Below are positions 1 through 6,088 of a stretch of 7,985 nucleotides of DNA, piece by piece (position 1 is the stretch's first letter; each line of letters opens with the position of its first letter). The notes beneath the pieces are model-generated. The model was not told the DNA's origin. It worked only from the letters and a program-made list of their open reading frames with translations, and made no database searches. The DNA is from Jatrophihabitans sp. Lineage in GTDB: Bacteria > Actinomycetota > Actinomycetes > Mycobacteriales > Jatrophihabitantaceae. The DNA lies in the NCBI GenBank assembly GCA_004299665.1, contig SCQZ01000176.1, positions 1 to 7,985 of the forward strand, in the 5' to 3' direction. The position numbers and the translations under genes were made by a program.

Positions 1-48
1 GGCTGGATGACAGCTGTGTAGATCGTCAGGGTGGGGCGATCGTTTCCC

Positions 49-70
49 GTGAAGCGTGCCGTCGCTTCGC
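49..70 (+). other. Short hairpin in the 5' leader of the anchored secreted protein gene
   Basis: GAAGCG at 51-56 pairs with CGCTTC at 63-68 across a 6-base loop. The stem can be extended by a T-G wobble (50/69) and a G-C pair (49/70). It ends seven bases before the SD of the gene at 87. It could affect translation initiation or be the tail of an upstream terminator, or it could be chance in GC-rich DNA. The rest of bases 1-86 shows no clear promoter and no other gene. Confidence 0.25.
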
Positions 71-86
71 CAGTGCGGAGGAAGCC

Positions 87-1748
87 ATGCGTCATTCCCG
101 TTCCCACAGCACCGCACCGCGCCCACCCCGGCGGTCGCGCAAGGTTCGGGTGCTGGCCGCCGCCTGCGCCGCCGCCGTGTCCCTCGCCGGCGTCTCGTTC
201 CTCGGCGGCAGCGGCGCGACCGCCGCGACGACCCCCGACGCCCAGTCGGCCGGCAACTTCGTGGACGCGCTGCTGGGCGGGCAGCCCCTCGACAGCGTCC
301 TCAAGCTGGACTTCGCGCAGGCGAGCGCACCCGGTGCCACGAGCACCCAGAACCCTCTGGACGTGACGGCCCTCGACGCGGTCAACCTGCCGCTGACCGG
401 TGCACTACAGCTCCCGCAGATCCTCGGTATCAGCCTCGGCGCGGCCAACCAGGTCGCGCTCGCCAGGACCGACGGGCAATCCTTCGGCGGTGCCGGGGCG
501 GTCTCGAACTCCGGCGGCGTCTCCGTCGGCGGCGCGCCCGCCTCACAGCCTCCCGCCGGTGGCGCCTCGATCGACCTGACCGCTGCCGGGCTCGCCGGCA
601 ACAACCCCGTCCCGGTCCCCGGGGGGACCTCGACGGCCGCGGCGCTCGGCGGCGTCACCGTTCAGGTGGGCGCGGTGGACTCGGTTGCCCGCACGCCCGC
701 CTACGGTCCCGCACTCGGCGCCGGTTGGCCCGCGAACTGCACCGACGCGTCGAGCACCTGCTACCGCATCGCCGGGCTGGACCTGAGCGCGGCGTCACCG
801 CTGCTGGGCGGCACGCTCGCGCAGGTCCTGACGTCCCTCAACGGCACGCTCAGCGCCGTGGTCGGCACGCTGACCACGGCGGTGGGCGCGTCCGGGCCGT
901 TGCCGGCGGCGTGCACCGTCACGGCGCCCGCGACGCTGAGCCTGCCGGCCCTGGAGGGTGGCTCGATCACGGTCGGCACCGACGGGACGATCGCCGTCTC
1001 GCTGGACAAGCTGCTGACCTTCCTCGGCCTGGACATCAACGACCTGCCGCCGAACACCGACCTGCTGGACTACCTGCTGACCTGGATCACCAGCCCGGCC
1101 GGCCTCAACCAGGCGCTGCAGGACGCGGTCAACGGCCTGCTCGCGCCGCTGCAGCAGAAGTTCAGCGCGTGCCTGACCGGGCTGCAGAACGACCCGGTGA
1201 TCGGCGGCGTCGCCGGACTGCTGAACACCTTGACCGGCGACCTGACCACCGGTCAGACACAGGTCGGGACGACCATCTCCGATCTCGTCACCGCAATCGC
1301 CGCAGCCGGCGGCGCCAACCCGCTGGCGCCGATCGCCACCGCGCTCAAGCAACTGGTCGACCTCGGGGTCAACGTCCAGCCCACCGCCGGCCCGCCCGCG
1401 CGCAATCCCTTCACCAGCAAGCTCAACAGCCTGCCGAAGTACAACATGACCCCGCCCGCCGTGCCTTACGCGAACGTCGTACGCGCCGTGGAGATCCACC
1501 TCATCGGCGACCCGGCGGCGGTCATCGGCCTGGCGAACTCCGCCGCGGGACCGAGCAGCCCGGCCGCGCCGCCGTCGAGTTCGGTCGCTGCGGCGGAGAC
1601 GGCTGCGGCCAACGCGGTGCCCAACGCGGTGCCCGCCGGTCAGGCGGTCCACGGCAACCCGGTCGCACCGATCGTGCTGCTGATCGTGGGGTTGGCGCTC
1701 GCGGCCGCCGGCGGCGTGGCCTGGCGCCTGCACGGCCGCCACGGCTGA
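87..1748 (+). CDS. Secreted, C-terminally membrane-anchored surface protein, choice-of-anchor G-like
   Basis: This is a 553-residue protein of unknown molecular function, predicted to be exported and held at the cell surface. The ATG at 87 is chosen because GGAGG (77-81) lies five bases upstream. Residues 1-21 are Arg-rich and 22-41 hydrophobic, followed by Ala-x-Ala near 44-46, a typical Sec signal peptide with likely cleavage near residue 46. The mature part is Gly/Ala/Leu/Ser/Thr-rich and nearly repeat-free. Motifs recalling the choice-of-anchor G family are FVDALLGG (58-65), PLDVTALDAVNLPL, GAVSNSGGVSV and YRIAGLDL followed by SPLLGG (from 226). Four Cys outside the signal (218, 225, 276, 362) could form two disulfides. 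A Pro/Ser/Ala-rich linker precedes one transmembrane helix (about 528-546) and a short basic tail RLHGRHG. There is no LPXTG motif, so a membrane rather than sortase anchor is inferred. The family assignment is by eye. Confidence 0.8.
   Translation: MRHSRSHSTAPRPPRRSRKVRVLAAACAAAVSLAGVSFLGGSGATAATTPDAQSAGNFVDALLGGQPLDSVLKLDFAQASAPGATSTQNPLDVTALDAVNLPLTGALQLPQILGISLGAANQVALARTDGQSFGGAGAVSNSGGVSVGGAPASQPPAGGASIDLTAAGLAGNNPVPVPGGTSTAAALGGVTVQVGAVDSVARTPAYGPALGAGWPANCTDASSTCYRIAGLDLSAASPLLGGTLAQVLTSLNGTLSAVVGTLTTAVGASGPLPAACTVTAPATLSLPALEGGSITVGTDGTIAVSLDKLLTFLGLDINDLPPNTDLLDYLLTWITSPAGLNQALQDAVNGLLAPLQQKFSACLTGLQNDPVIGGVAGLLNTLTGDLTTGQTQVGTTISDLVTAIAAAGGANPLAPIATALKQLVDLGVNVQPTAGPPARNPFTSKLNSLPKYNMTPPAVPYANVVRAVEIHLIGDPAAVIGLANSAAGPSSPAAPPSSSVAAAETAAANAVPNAVPAGQAVHGNPVAPIVLLIVGLALAAAGGVAWRLHGRHG
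1609..1632 (+). repeat. Tandem 12-bp direct repeat in the linker of the anchored protein
   Basis: CCAACGCGGTGC occurs twice back to back (1609-1620 and 1621-1632). It encodes the doubled tetrapeptide NAVPNAVP in the Pro/Ala-rich stalk just before the C-terminal membrane helix. It is in frame, so gain or loss of a unit would only change stalk length. Confidence 0.8.
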
Positions 1749-1765
1749 GGCTCGGACGATCCGGC

Positions 1766-1804
1766 GACGCGCCCCGCTCCCCGGTGACAGGGAGGGGGCG
1801 CGTC
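1766..1804 (+). terminator. Strong GC hairpin without U-tract, probable intrinsic terminator
   Basis: GACGCGCCCC (1766-1775) is perfectly complementary to GGGGCGCGTC (1795-1804). Inside it CTCCC (1777-1781) pairs with GGGAG (1790-1794), with G1776 as a single bulge and an 8-base loop (1782-1789). This gives 15 base pairs starting 17 bases after the stop at 1748. No run of T follows, as is common for actinobacterial terminators. It sits between the surface protein gene and the next promoter candidate, so termination of the upstream transcript is the simplest reading. Confidence 0.7.
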
Positions 1805-1818
1805 ATCCGTTCGGATGG

Positions 1819-1848
1819 TTGCCAGTTCGCGGGGGGCCGGGCGAGAAT
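1819..1848 (+). promoter_or_regulatory. Candidate sigma-70-type promoter of the two-gene membrane-protein unit
   Basis: TTGCCA (1819-1824, one mismatch to TTGACA) and GAGAAT (1843-1848, 4 of 6 matches to TATAAT) are separated by 18 bases. They lie directly downstream of the terminator hairpin and upstream of the SD at 1856-1864. The expected start of transcription would be near 1855. The match is modest and made by eye. Confidence 0.35.
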
Positions 1849-1872
1849 GGGAACCGGGGAAAGGCGCGGGGA

Positions 1873-2412
1873 ATGCACTATTTTGCGGACGGGCTCGGCA
1901 GCGCTCACCTGGCCGATCGGCTGGGTCACTATGCGCACCTGTTCATCTGTACGGCGATCGTCGGCGTGGTGATCGTCGGCCTCTACCCGCTCCCGGGCGC
2001 GCTCGCCCTCACCGTCCCGCTGCTGCTGCTGGTGACCGTGCTGGGAAGCTGGCTGCTGATGCGCCAGCACGACCGCCGCCTGTGCGAACAGTGCGCGGCG
2101 ACCATCCCGCTCAATCCGGGCGCGCAGGCCGAGGCCTACCAGCGGCGGTTCTGGGTGGCGCATGCCGCCATGGAACCCCGGTACCTGTTGCCGTACCTGG
2201 CGGTGCTGATCGGGTCCAACTTCGAGACGAGCCAGGCCGGCAGGATCGCGTGGGCGCTCATCCAGTGCACCATGATCTACCTGATCGTCTCGCACGCGAC
2301 CCATCGCCGCCTGCAGCCGTGGTGCCCGCGGTGCCAGGGTGGGGACGGCCGGGACGACCGTGACGACGTCGCTCCGCCTCCGCCTCCGGTCGACCGGCGC
2401 CTGCTGGTGTGA
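1873..2412 (+). CDS. Unnamed four-helix membrane protein with two CxxC motifs
   Basis: This is a 179-residue integral membrane protein; I do not recognise a named family with known function. ATG 1873 is preferred over in-frame TTG 1819 because GGGGAAAGG (1856-1864) stands eight bases before it and the TTG coincides with a -35-like box. Hydrophobic segments lie at about 23-38, 43-63, 104-116 and 125-140. After helix 2 comes RRL followed by CEQC (71-74); after helix 4 comes RRLQPW followed by CPRC (151-154). Both Cys pairs would lie on the same side of the membrane, probably cytoplasmic, and could form one four-Cys metal site (inference). The C-terminus is Asp/Arg/Pro-rich (PPPPP near 169). The protein has no lysine. 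Its stop overlaps the next start by 4 bases, so it is probably co-translated with the Pr6Pr protein. Confidence 0.75.
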   Translation: MHYFADGLGSAHLADRLGHYAHLFICTAIVGVVIVGLYPLPGALALTVPLLLLVTVLGSWLLMRQHDRRLCEQCAATIPLNPGAQAEAYQRRFWVAHAAMEPRYLLPYLAVLIGSNFETSQAGRIAWALIQCTMIYLIVSHATHRRLQPWCPRCQGGDGRDDRDDVAPPPPPVDRRLLV

Positions 2413-3098
2413 GGCTGCCGCTCGCGGCACGTGGTTGGTACGCCGCGCTGGCGCTGCTGGTGCTCGCGGCGTTCGTGCTGCAACTGAAGATCGCGCTCGA
2501 CGTGCCCGGACTGCCACCGCGTTCCGATGTCGGAACGCTGGCGGGGGCGAGCGCGGCGGGGCGCGTGGTGCGGGTCCTGAGCTTCTTCACCATCCAGAGC
2601 AACCTGCTGTGCGTCCTCGCGGCCGTCCGCCTGGCGTGGCGGCCCGGTCGGCCGTCCTTCGCGTGGTCGCTGGTGCACCTGGACGCGCTGCTCGGGATCA
2701 CGGTGACCGGCATCGTGTACTCGACGGTGCTGGCCCGCGTCCACGAGCCGCGCGGCTGGGCCGAGACCGCCACGAACGCGGTGTTCCACTACGCCGCGCC
2801 CATCGCGATGGTGCTCGGCTGGCTGGTGTTCGGGCCGCGCCCGCGGCTGACGGCACGGCTGCTCGCCACCGCGCTGGTGTGGCCGCTCGCGTGGTTCGGC
2901 TACACCCTGCTGCGCGGCGCGATCTGGGGCTGGTACCCGTACCCGTTCGTGTCGGTGCCCGCGCACGGCTACGGCGTGGTCGTGCTGAACGCGCTCGCCG
3001 TGACCGCGGTGCTGGCGCTGGTCGCGGTCCTGTTCGGCTGGGGCGGGTGGCTCGGGCCGCGCGGCGGGTCAGCCCGCGAGCGCCCGGACTACGCGTGA
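2409..3098 (+). CDS. Pr6Pr family integral membrane protein
   Basis: This is a 229-residue multi-pass membrane protein with about six hydrophobic stretches, matching the actinobacterial Pr6Pr family, whose biochemical function is not established. Recognisable conserved patches are FFTIQSN (59-65), HLD (89-91), NAVFHY (122-127), LRGAIWGWYPYPF (167-179) and HGYG (185-188); the Asn, His and Tyr-Pro-Tyr residues are the family-like polar signature in the membrane. The start is GTG 2409, inside the GTGTGA overlap with the preceding gene. No good SD is visible, so translational coupling to the upstream gene is likely. The only lysine is Lys27. The last 30 bases overlap the 3' end of the convergent HMG-CoA lyase gene. 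Family-level identity is fairly secure; its role is unknown. Confidence 0.8.
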   Translation: MRLPLAARGWYAALALLVLAAFVLQLKIALDVPGLPPRSDVGTLAGASAAGRVVRVLSFFTIQSNLLCVLAAVRLAWRPGRPSFAWSLVHLDALLGITVTGIVYSTVLARVHEPRGWAETATNAVFHYAAPIAMVLGWLVFGPRPRLTARLLATALVWPLAWFGYTLLRGAIWGWYPYPFVSVPAHGYGVVVLNALAVTAVLALVAVLFGWGGWLGPRGGSARERPDYA

Positions 3099-3995
3099 CG
3101 GGCTGGGCCGACCGAGCTGGCGCGCCATCCACACGCTGGTTGCGACCAGCTTGTCGAGGTCCACGCCGGTCTCGATGTCCAGGCCGTCGAGCAGCCAGAC
3201 GAGGTCCTCGGTGGCCAGGTTGCCGGTGGCGTTCTTCGCGTACGGACAGCCGCCGAGTCCCCCGGCGGAGGCGTCGACCGTGGTGATCCCGGCGCGCAGC
3301 GCGGCCAGGGTGTTCGCCAGCGCCTGGCCGTAGGTGTCGTGGAAGTGCACGGCCAGCACCGAGGCGTCCACCCCCGCGCCGGCGAAGGCGGACAGCAGTG
3401 CCGTGACGTGCCCGGCCGTCGCCACGCCGATGGTGTCGCCGAGGGAGAGTTGCGCGCAGCCCAGGTCCAGCAGCCGCTTGCCGACCCGCACCACCTGCTC
3501 GATCGCGACCTGCCCCTCCCACGGGTCGCCGAAGCACATCGAGACGTAGCCGCGCACCGTCATGGCGTGCTCGCGGGCCTGGGCCACGACCGGCTCGAAC
3601 ATCGCGAACTGCGACTCGAGCGTCCGGTTGAGGTTGCGCTGCGCGAAGGTCTCGGTGGCGCTGGCGAAGATCGCGATGTCGGCGACGCCCGCGGCGATCG
3701 CGCGGGCGAGCCCGCGCTCGTTCGGGACCAGCACCGGGTAACGGACGCCGGCGACCGGGGCGTAGGTCGCCAGCAACTCGTCCGCGTCGGCCAGTTGCGG
3801 CACCCACTTCGGGTGCACGAAGCTCGTTGCCTCGATCGTCCGCAGGCCGGCGTCGGCGAGCCGCGCGAGCAGTTCGGCCTTGACCTCGACGGGGACGATC
3901 GCCGCCTCGTTCTGCAGCCCGTCCCGTGCCCCGACCTCGTAGATCGTGACCTGTTCGGGGAGCCCCTGCGCCGGGACCCGGGTCGGTGCGCGCAC
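3069..3995 (-). CDS. mvaB: Hydroxymethylglutaryl-CoA lyase
   Basis: The 308-residue cytosolic TIM-barrel enzyme cleaves (S)-HMG-CoA to acetyl-CoA and acetoacetate, the last step of leucine catabolism. Family hallmarks are present in order: YEVGARDGLQNE (19-30, with the catalytic Arg24/Asp25 pair), EATSFVHPKWVPQ (55-67), SATETFAQRNLN (112-123), LGDTIGVATAG (185-195), HFHDTYGQALANTL (217-230, metal-binding His217 and His219) and GLGGCPYAKNATGNLATEDL (246-265, with the active-site-loop Cys250 and metal-ligand Asn259). Length is normal. The GTG start at 3995 shares one base with the TAG stop of the acetoacetyl-CoA synthetase gene, and GGAG ends five bases upstream, so both are expressed as one unit. 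The context fits: the lyase makes acetoacetate and the upstream gene activates it. A related 3-hydroxy-3-methylglutaryl-type lyase with other acyl preference cannot be excluded, but all key residues are standard. Confidence 0.95.
   Translation of the reverse strand: MRAPTRVPAQGLPEQVTIYEVGARDGLQNEAAIVPVEVKAELLARLADAGLRTIEATSFVHPKWVPQLADADELLATYAPVAGVRYPVLVPNERGLARAIAAGVADIAIFASATETFAQRNLNRTLESQFAMFEPVVAQAREHAMTVRGYVSMCFGDPWEGQVAIEQVVRVGKRLLDLGCAQLSLGDTIGVATAGHVTALLSAFAGAGVDASVLAVHFHDTYGQALANTLAALRAGITTVDASAGGLGGCPYAKNATGNLATEDLVWLLDGLDIETGVDLDKLVATSVWMARQLGRPSPSRVVRALAG
3070..3105. terminator. Possible bidirectional hairpin in a convergent gene overlap
   Basis: CAGCCCG (3070-3076) and CGGGCTG (3099-3105) form a perfect 7-bp inverted repeat. 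Its 22-base loop lies within the 30-bp tail-to-tail overlap of the Pr6Pr and HMG-CoA lyase genes. There is no U-tract on either side and the loop is long, so this is only a weak terminator candidate. It is the only dyad I see between the two convergent transcripts. Confidence 0.3.
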
Positions 3996-5992
3996 TACGA
4001 CTCCCCGCGGTGGCGCCGACCGATCTCGGTGAACATGTCGATCAGCGACGGGTCGTCGACGGCACCGATCGCGAGGGCCTGGTCGGCACCGGCGCCCTGG
4101 AGCAGCCGCTTGACGGGAACCTCGATCTTCTTGCCGGTCCGTGTGTGGGGGATGGCGCGGACGGCGATCACCTCGTCCGGGACGTGACGGGGGGAGGCGC
4201 TGGTGCGGATCGCGGTCCGGATCCGGTCCCGCAGGGCGTCGTCCAGCTCCGCCCCGGGGGCCAGCACCACGAACAGCGGCATCCAGTACCCGCCGTCACC
4301 CTCCTCGGCGCCGATGACGAGCGCCTCGGCGATCTCGGGAAGCTGCTCGACGGCCTCGTAGATGTCGGCGCTGCCGAGCCGCACCCCGTGCCGGTTCAGC
4401 GTCGAGTCCGACCGCCCGTGGATGATCACGCTGCCGCGGTCGGTGACGGTGATCCAGTCACCGTGGCGCCACACGCCGGGATAGGTCGAGAAGTACGCGT
4501 CGTGGTACCGCCGCCCGTCCGGGTCGTTCCAGAAGTACAGCGGCATCGACGGGATGGGCTTGGACACCACCAGTTCACCGACCTCGCCGACGACGGACCG
4601 GCCCTGCGGGTCCCACGCCTCGAGGGCGATGCCCAGGAAGACGCAGCTGATCTCACCCGCCCACACCGGCACCGTCGGGGCCGGCCCGACGAAGGCGCTG
4701 ACGAAGTCGGTCCCGCCCGAGGTGGACCCGATCTGCACGCCGGCGCCGACGTTGTCGTGCACCCAGTGGAACGCCGACACCGGAAGTGTCGCACCGGTCG
4801 AGCCGAGGGAGCGCAGCTGCGACAGGTCGTGGTCGCTGCGCGGGTGCAGCCCCGCCTTCTCGCTCGCGAGCAGGTGGCCCGGGCTCGTGCCGAAGACGGT
4901 GACCTTGTGCTTGTCGACGACCTCCCAGAGCCGGTCCGCCGTGGGCGCGAGCGGGCTGCCGTCGTAGAGGAGCAGGGTCGCCCCGCACGCCAGCCCCGAC
5001 AGCAGCAGGTTCCACATCATCCAGTTCGTGCTGGTGTACCAGAAGAAGACGTCGTCGGGTCCGATGTCGTTCTGCAGCGCGAGCTGCTCGAGGTGGACCA
5101 GCGCCACGCCGCCGTGCCCGTGCACGATCCCCTTCGGGGCGCCGGTCGTGCCGGAGGTGAACAGCACCCACAGCGGGGTGTCGAACGGCAGCCGCTCGGG
5201 TGCGACGCGCTGCTGGTTGGCGATCGCCTCGTCGTAGGTCATGGTTCGCACGGCGGTCGACGGCGCGCCGAGTCCGGCGTTGTCGACGGTGATCACCGCG
5301 CGCAGCGTCGGCAGCCGGCCGATGAGGTCCTCGGCCTCCGCGCGCCGGTCGTAACACGTGCCGTTGTGCGTGTAGCCGTCGGCGGTGAACAGCACGGCGG
5401 GGTTCAGCTGGCCGAACCGGTCCGCGGCGCCCTTGGCCGCGTAGTCCTGGGCGCACGCGGACCAGATCGCACCCAGGGACGCGGTGGCGAGGAAGGCGAT
5501 CACCGCGACGCTCGTGTTCGGCAGGTAGCCGACGACCGCATCACCTTGCTGCACGCCCAGATCGCGCAGCGTCGCCGCCAGCGCGGCGGTCCGCTCGCGC
5601 AACTCGTGCCAGCTGACCGCGCTCTCGCGGCCGTACTCGGTGACCTCGATCAACGCGGGCTTCTCGCTCGCCGGATGGCGCAGGACCTGCTCGGCGTAGT
5701 TGAGCCGCACCCCGGGGAACCAGACCGTACCGGGCATCGTGTCGTCGGCGAGGGCGACCGTCGGCGCCCCGTCGGCGACGATCTCGAAGAAGTCCCAGAT
5801 CGCGAGCCAGAACGCGTCGAGGTTCTCGACCGACCAGCGGTGCAGTCCGGCGTAGTCGTCCAGCGCGAGGCGGTGCCGGTCGTTGACGAACGCGCGGAAC
5901 ATCTCGATCCTGCTCGAGGCGGCCGGATCCGGTACCCAGATCGGCCGGGGGTCCGTCGGCGATTCGGGCTGCGATTCCCGCGCGATGCTCAC
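3995..5992 (-). CDS. aacS: Acetoacetyl-CoA synthetase (acetoacetate-CoA ligase)
   Basis: This 665-residue cytosolic adenylate-forming (ANL superfamily) enzyme makes acetoacetyl-CoA from acetoacetate, ATP and CoA. Visible features from the chosen start are an N-terminal acetyl-CoA-synthetase-like cap (VENLDAFWLAIWDFF, about 55-69), the phosphate-binding loop TSGTTGAPK (279-287), an acetoacetyl-type FWYTSTNWMMWN stretch (317-328), GSTSGGTDF (422-430), HGDW (510-513) with the ATP-ribose Asp512, GRSDSTLNRHGVRLG (526-540, hinge) and RTGKK (618-622) with the adenylation Lys621. Length fits the family. I choose GTG 5992 because TAGATT stands exactly seven bases upstream, as for leaderless mRNAs, and the protein then begins close to family homologues. 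GTG 6031 (13 residues longer), preceded by GGTGATC, is the alternative. The TAG stop overlaps the lyase start by one base. A role in recycling leucine- or ketone-derived acetoacetate is inferred. Confidence 0.93.
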   Translation of the reverse strand: MSIARESQPESPTDPRPIWVPDPAASSRIEMFRAFVNDRHRLALDDYAGLHRWSVENLDAFWLAIWDFFEIVADGAPTVALADDTMPGTVWFPGVRLNYAEQVLRHPASEKPALIEVTEYGRESAVSWHELRERTAALAATLRDLGVQQGDAVVGYLPNTSVAVIAFLATASLGAIWSACAQDYAAKGAADRFGQLNPAVLFTADGYTHNGTCYDRRAEAEDLIGRLPTLRAVITVDNAGLGAPSTAVRTMTYDEAIANQQRVAPERLPFDTPLWVLFTSGTTGAPKGIVHGHGGVALVHLEQLALQNDIGPDDVFFWYTSTNWMMWNLLLSGLACGATLLLYDGSPLAPTADRLWEVVDKHKVTVFGTSPGHLLASEKAGLHPRSDHDLSQLRSLGSTGATLPVSAFHWVHDNVGAGVQIGSTSGGTDFVSAFVGPAPTVPVWAGEISCVFLGIALEAWDPQGRSVVGEVGELVVSKPIPSMPLYFWNDPDGRRYHDAYFSTYPGVWRHGDWITVTDRGSVIIHGRSDSTLNRHGVRLGSADIYEAVEQLPEIAEALVIGAEEGDGGYWMPLFVVLAPGAELDDALRDRIRTAIRTSASPRHVPDEVIAVRAIPHTRTGKKIEVPVKRLLQGAGADQALAIGAVDDPSLIDMFTEIGRRHRGES

Positions 5993-5999
5993 GCCCGGC

Positions 6000-6005
6000 A
6001 ATCTA
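6000..6005 (-). promoter_or_regulatory. TANNNT -10 element for a probable leaderless aacS transcript
   Basis: On the minus strand TAGATT (6005 down to 6000) is followed by seven bases and then GTG (5992-5990). A -10 hexamer 6-7 bases before the first transcribed base would place transcription start at or within a base of the start codon, the layout of leaderless actinobacterial genes. No SD-like sequence stands before this GTG, and no convincing -35 box is visible. Confidence 0.45.
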
Positions 6006-6062
6006 CTCAGAGCGCACCCGTCCCGACCCACCGACGGATCACCGGCGGCCGGTCGCAGTCGG

Positions 6063-6088
6063 GCGTCACCCCTCGGTGCCGGTGACGC
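6063..6088 (-). terminator. Inverted repeat spanning the stop codon of the SDR-like gene
   Basis: GCGTCACC (6063-6070) and GGTGACGC (6081-6088) form a perfect 8-bp stem with a 10-base loop. It encloses the end of the SDR-like gene; the stop codon lies in one arm. There is no U-tract. It could weaken read-through into the acetoacetyl-CoA synthetase gene, which would agree with a separate promoter there. A smaller dyad, ACCGG-CGG-CCGGT, follows at 6041-6053. Confidence 0.3.

Noticed and set aside
795..1742. A 315-codon minus-strand frame inside the surface protein gene
   Set aside because: It is an Arg/Gln/Gly/Asp/Val-rich shadow with no domain, lying fully within a well-supported gene on the other strand.
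56..1972. A 638-codon open frame overlapping the surface protein gene on the same strand
   Set aside because: It is a +1-type shadow rich in Arg/Gly/Pro with no signal peptide or domain. It lacks an SD, while the frame starting at 87 has SD, signal peptide and anchor.
1815..2363. ATG 1815 frame starting MVASSRGAGR
   Set aside because: It is an out-of-frame shadow of the four-helix membrane protein, Pro/Arg-rich and without hydrophobic segments; it has no SD.
3986..6085. A 699-codon open frame on the plus strand opposite the acetoacetyl-CoA synthetase gene
   Set aside because: It mirrors aacS, whose product carries every motif of its family. The plus-strand translation is low-complexity Arg/Gly/Asp/Val/His sequence with no domain, as expected from antisense frames in very GC-rich DNA.
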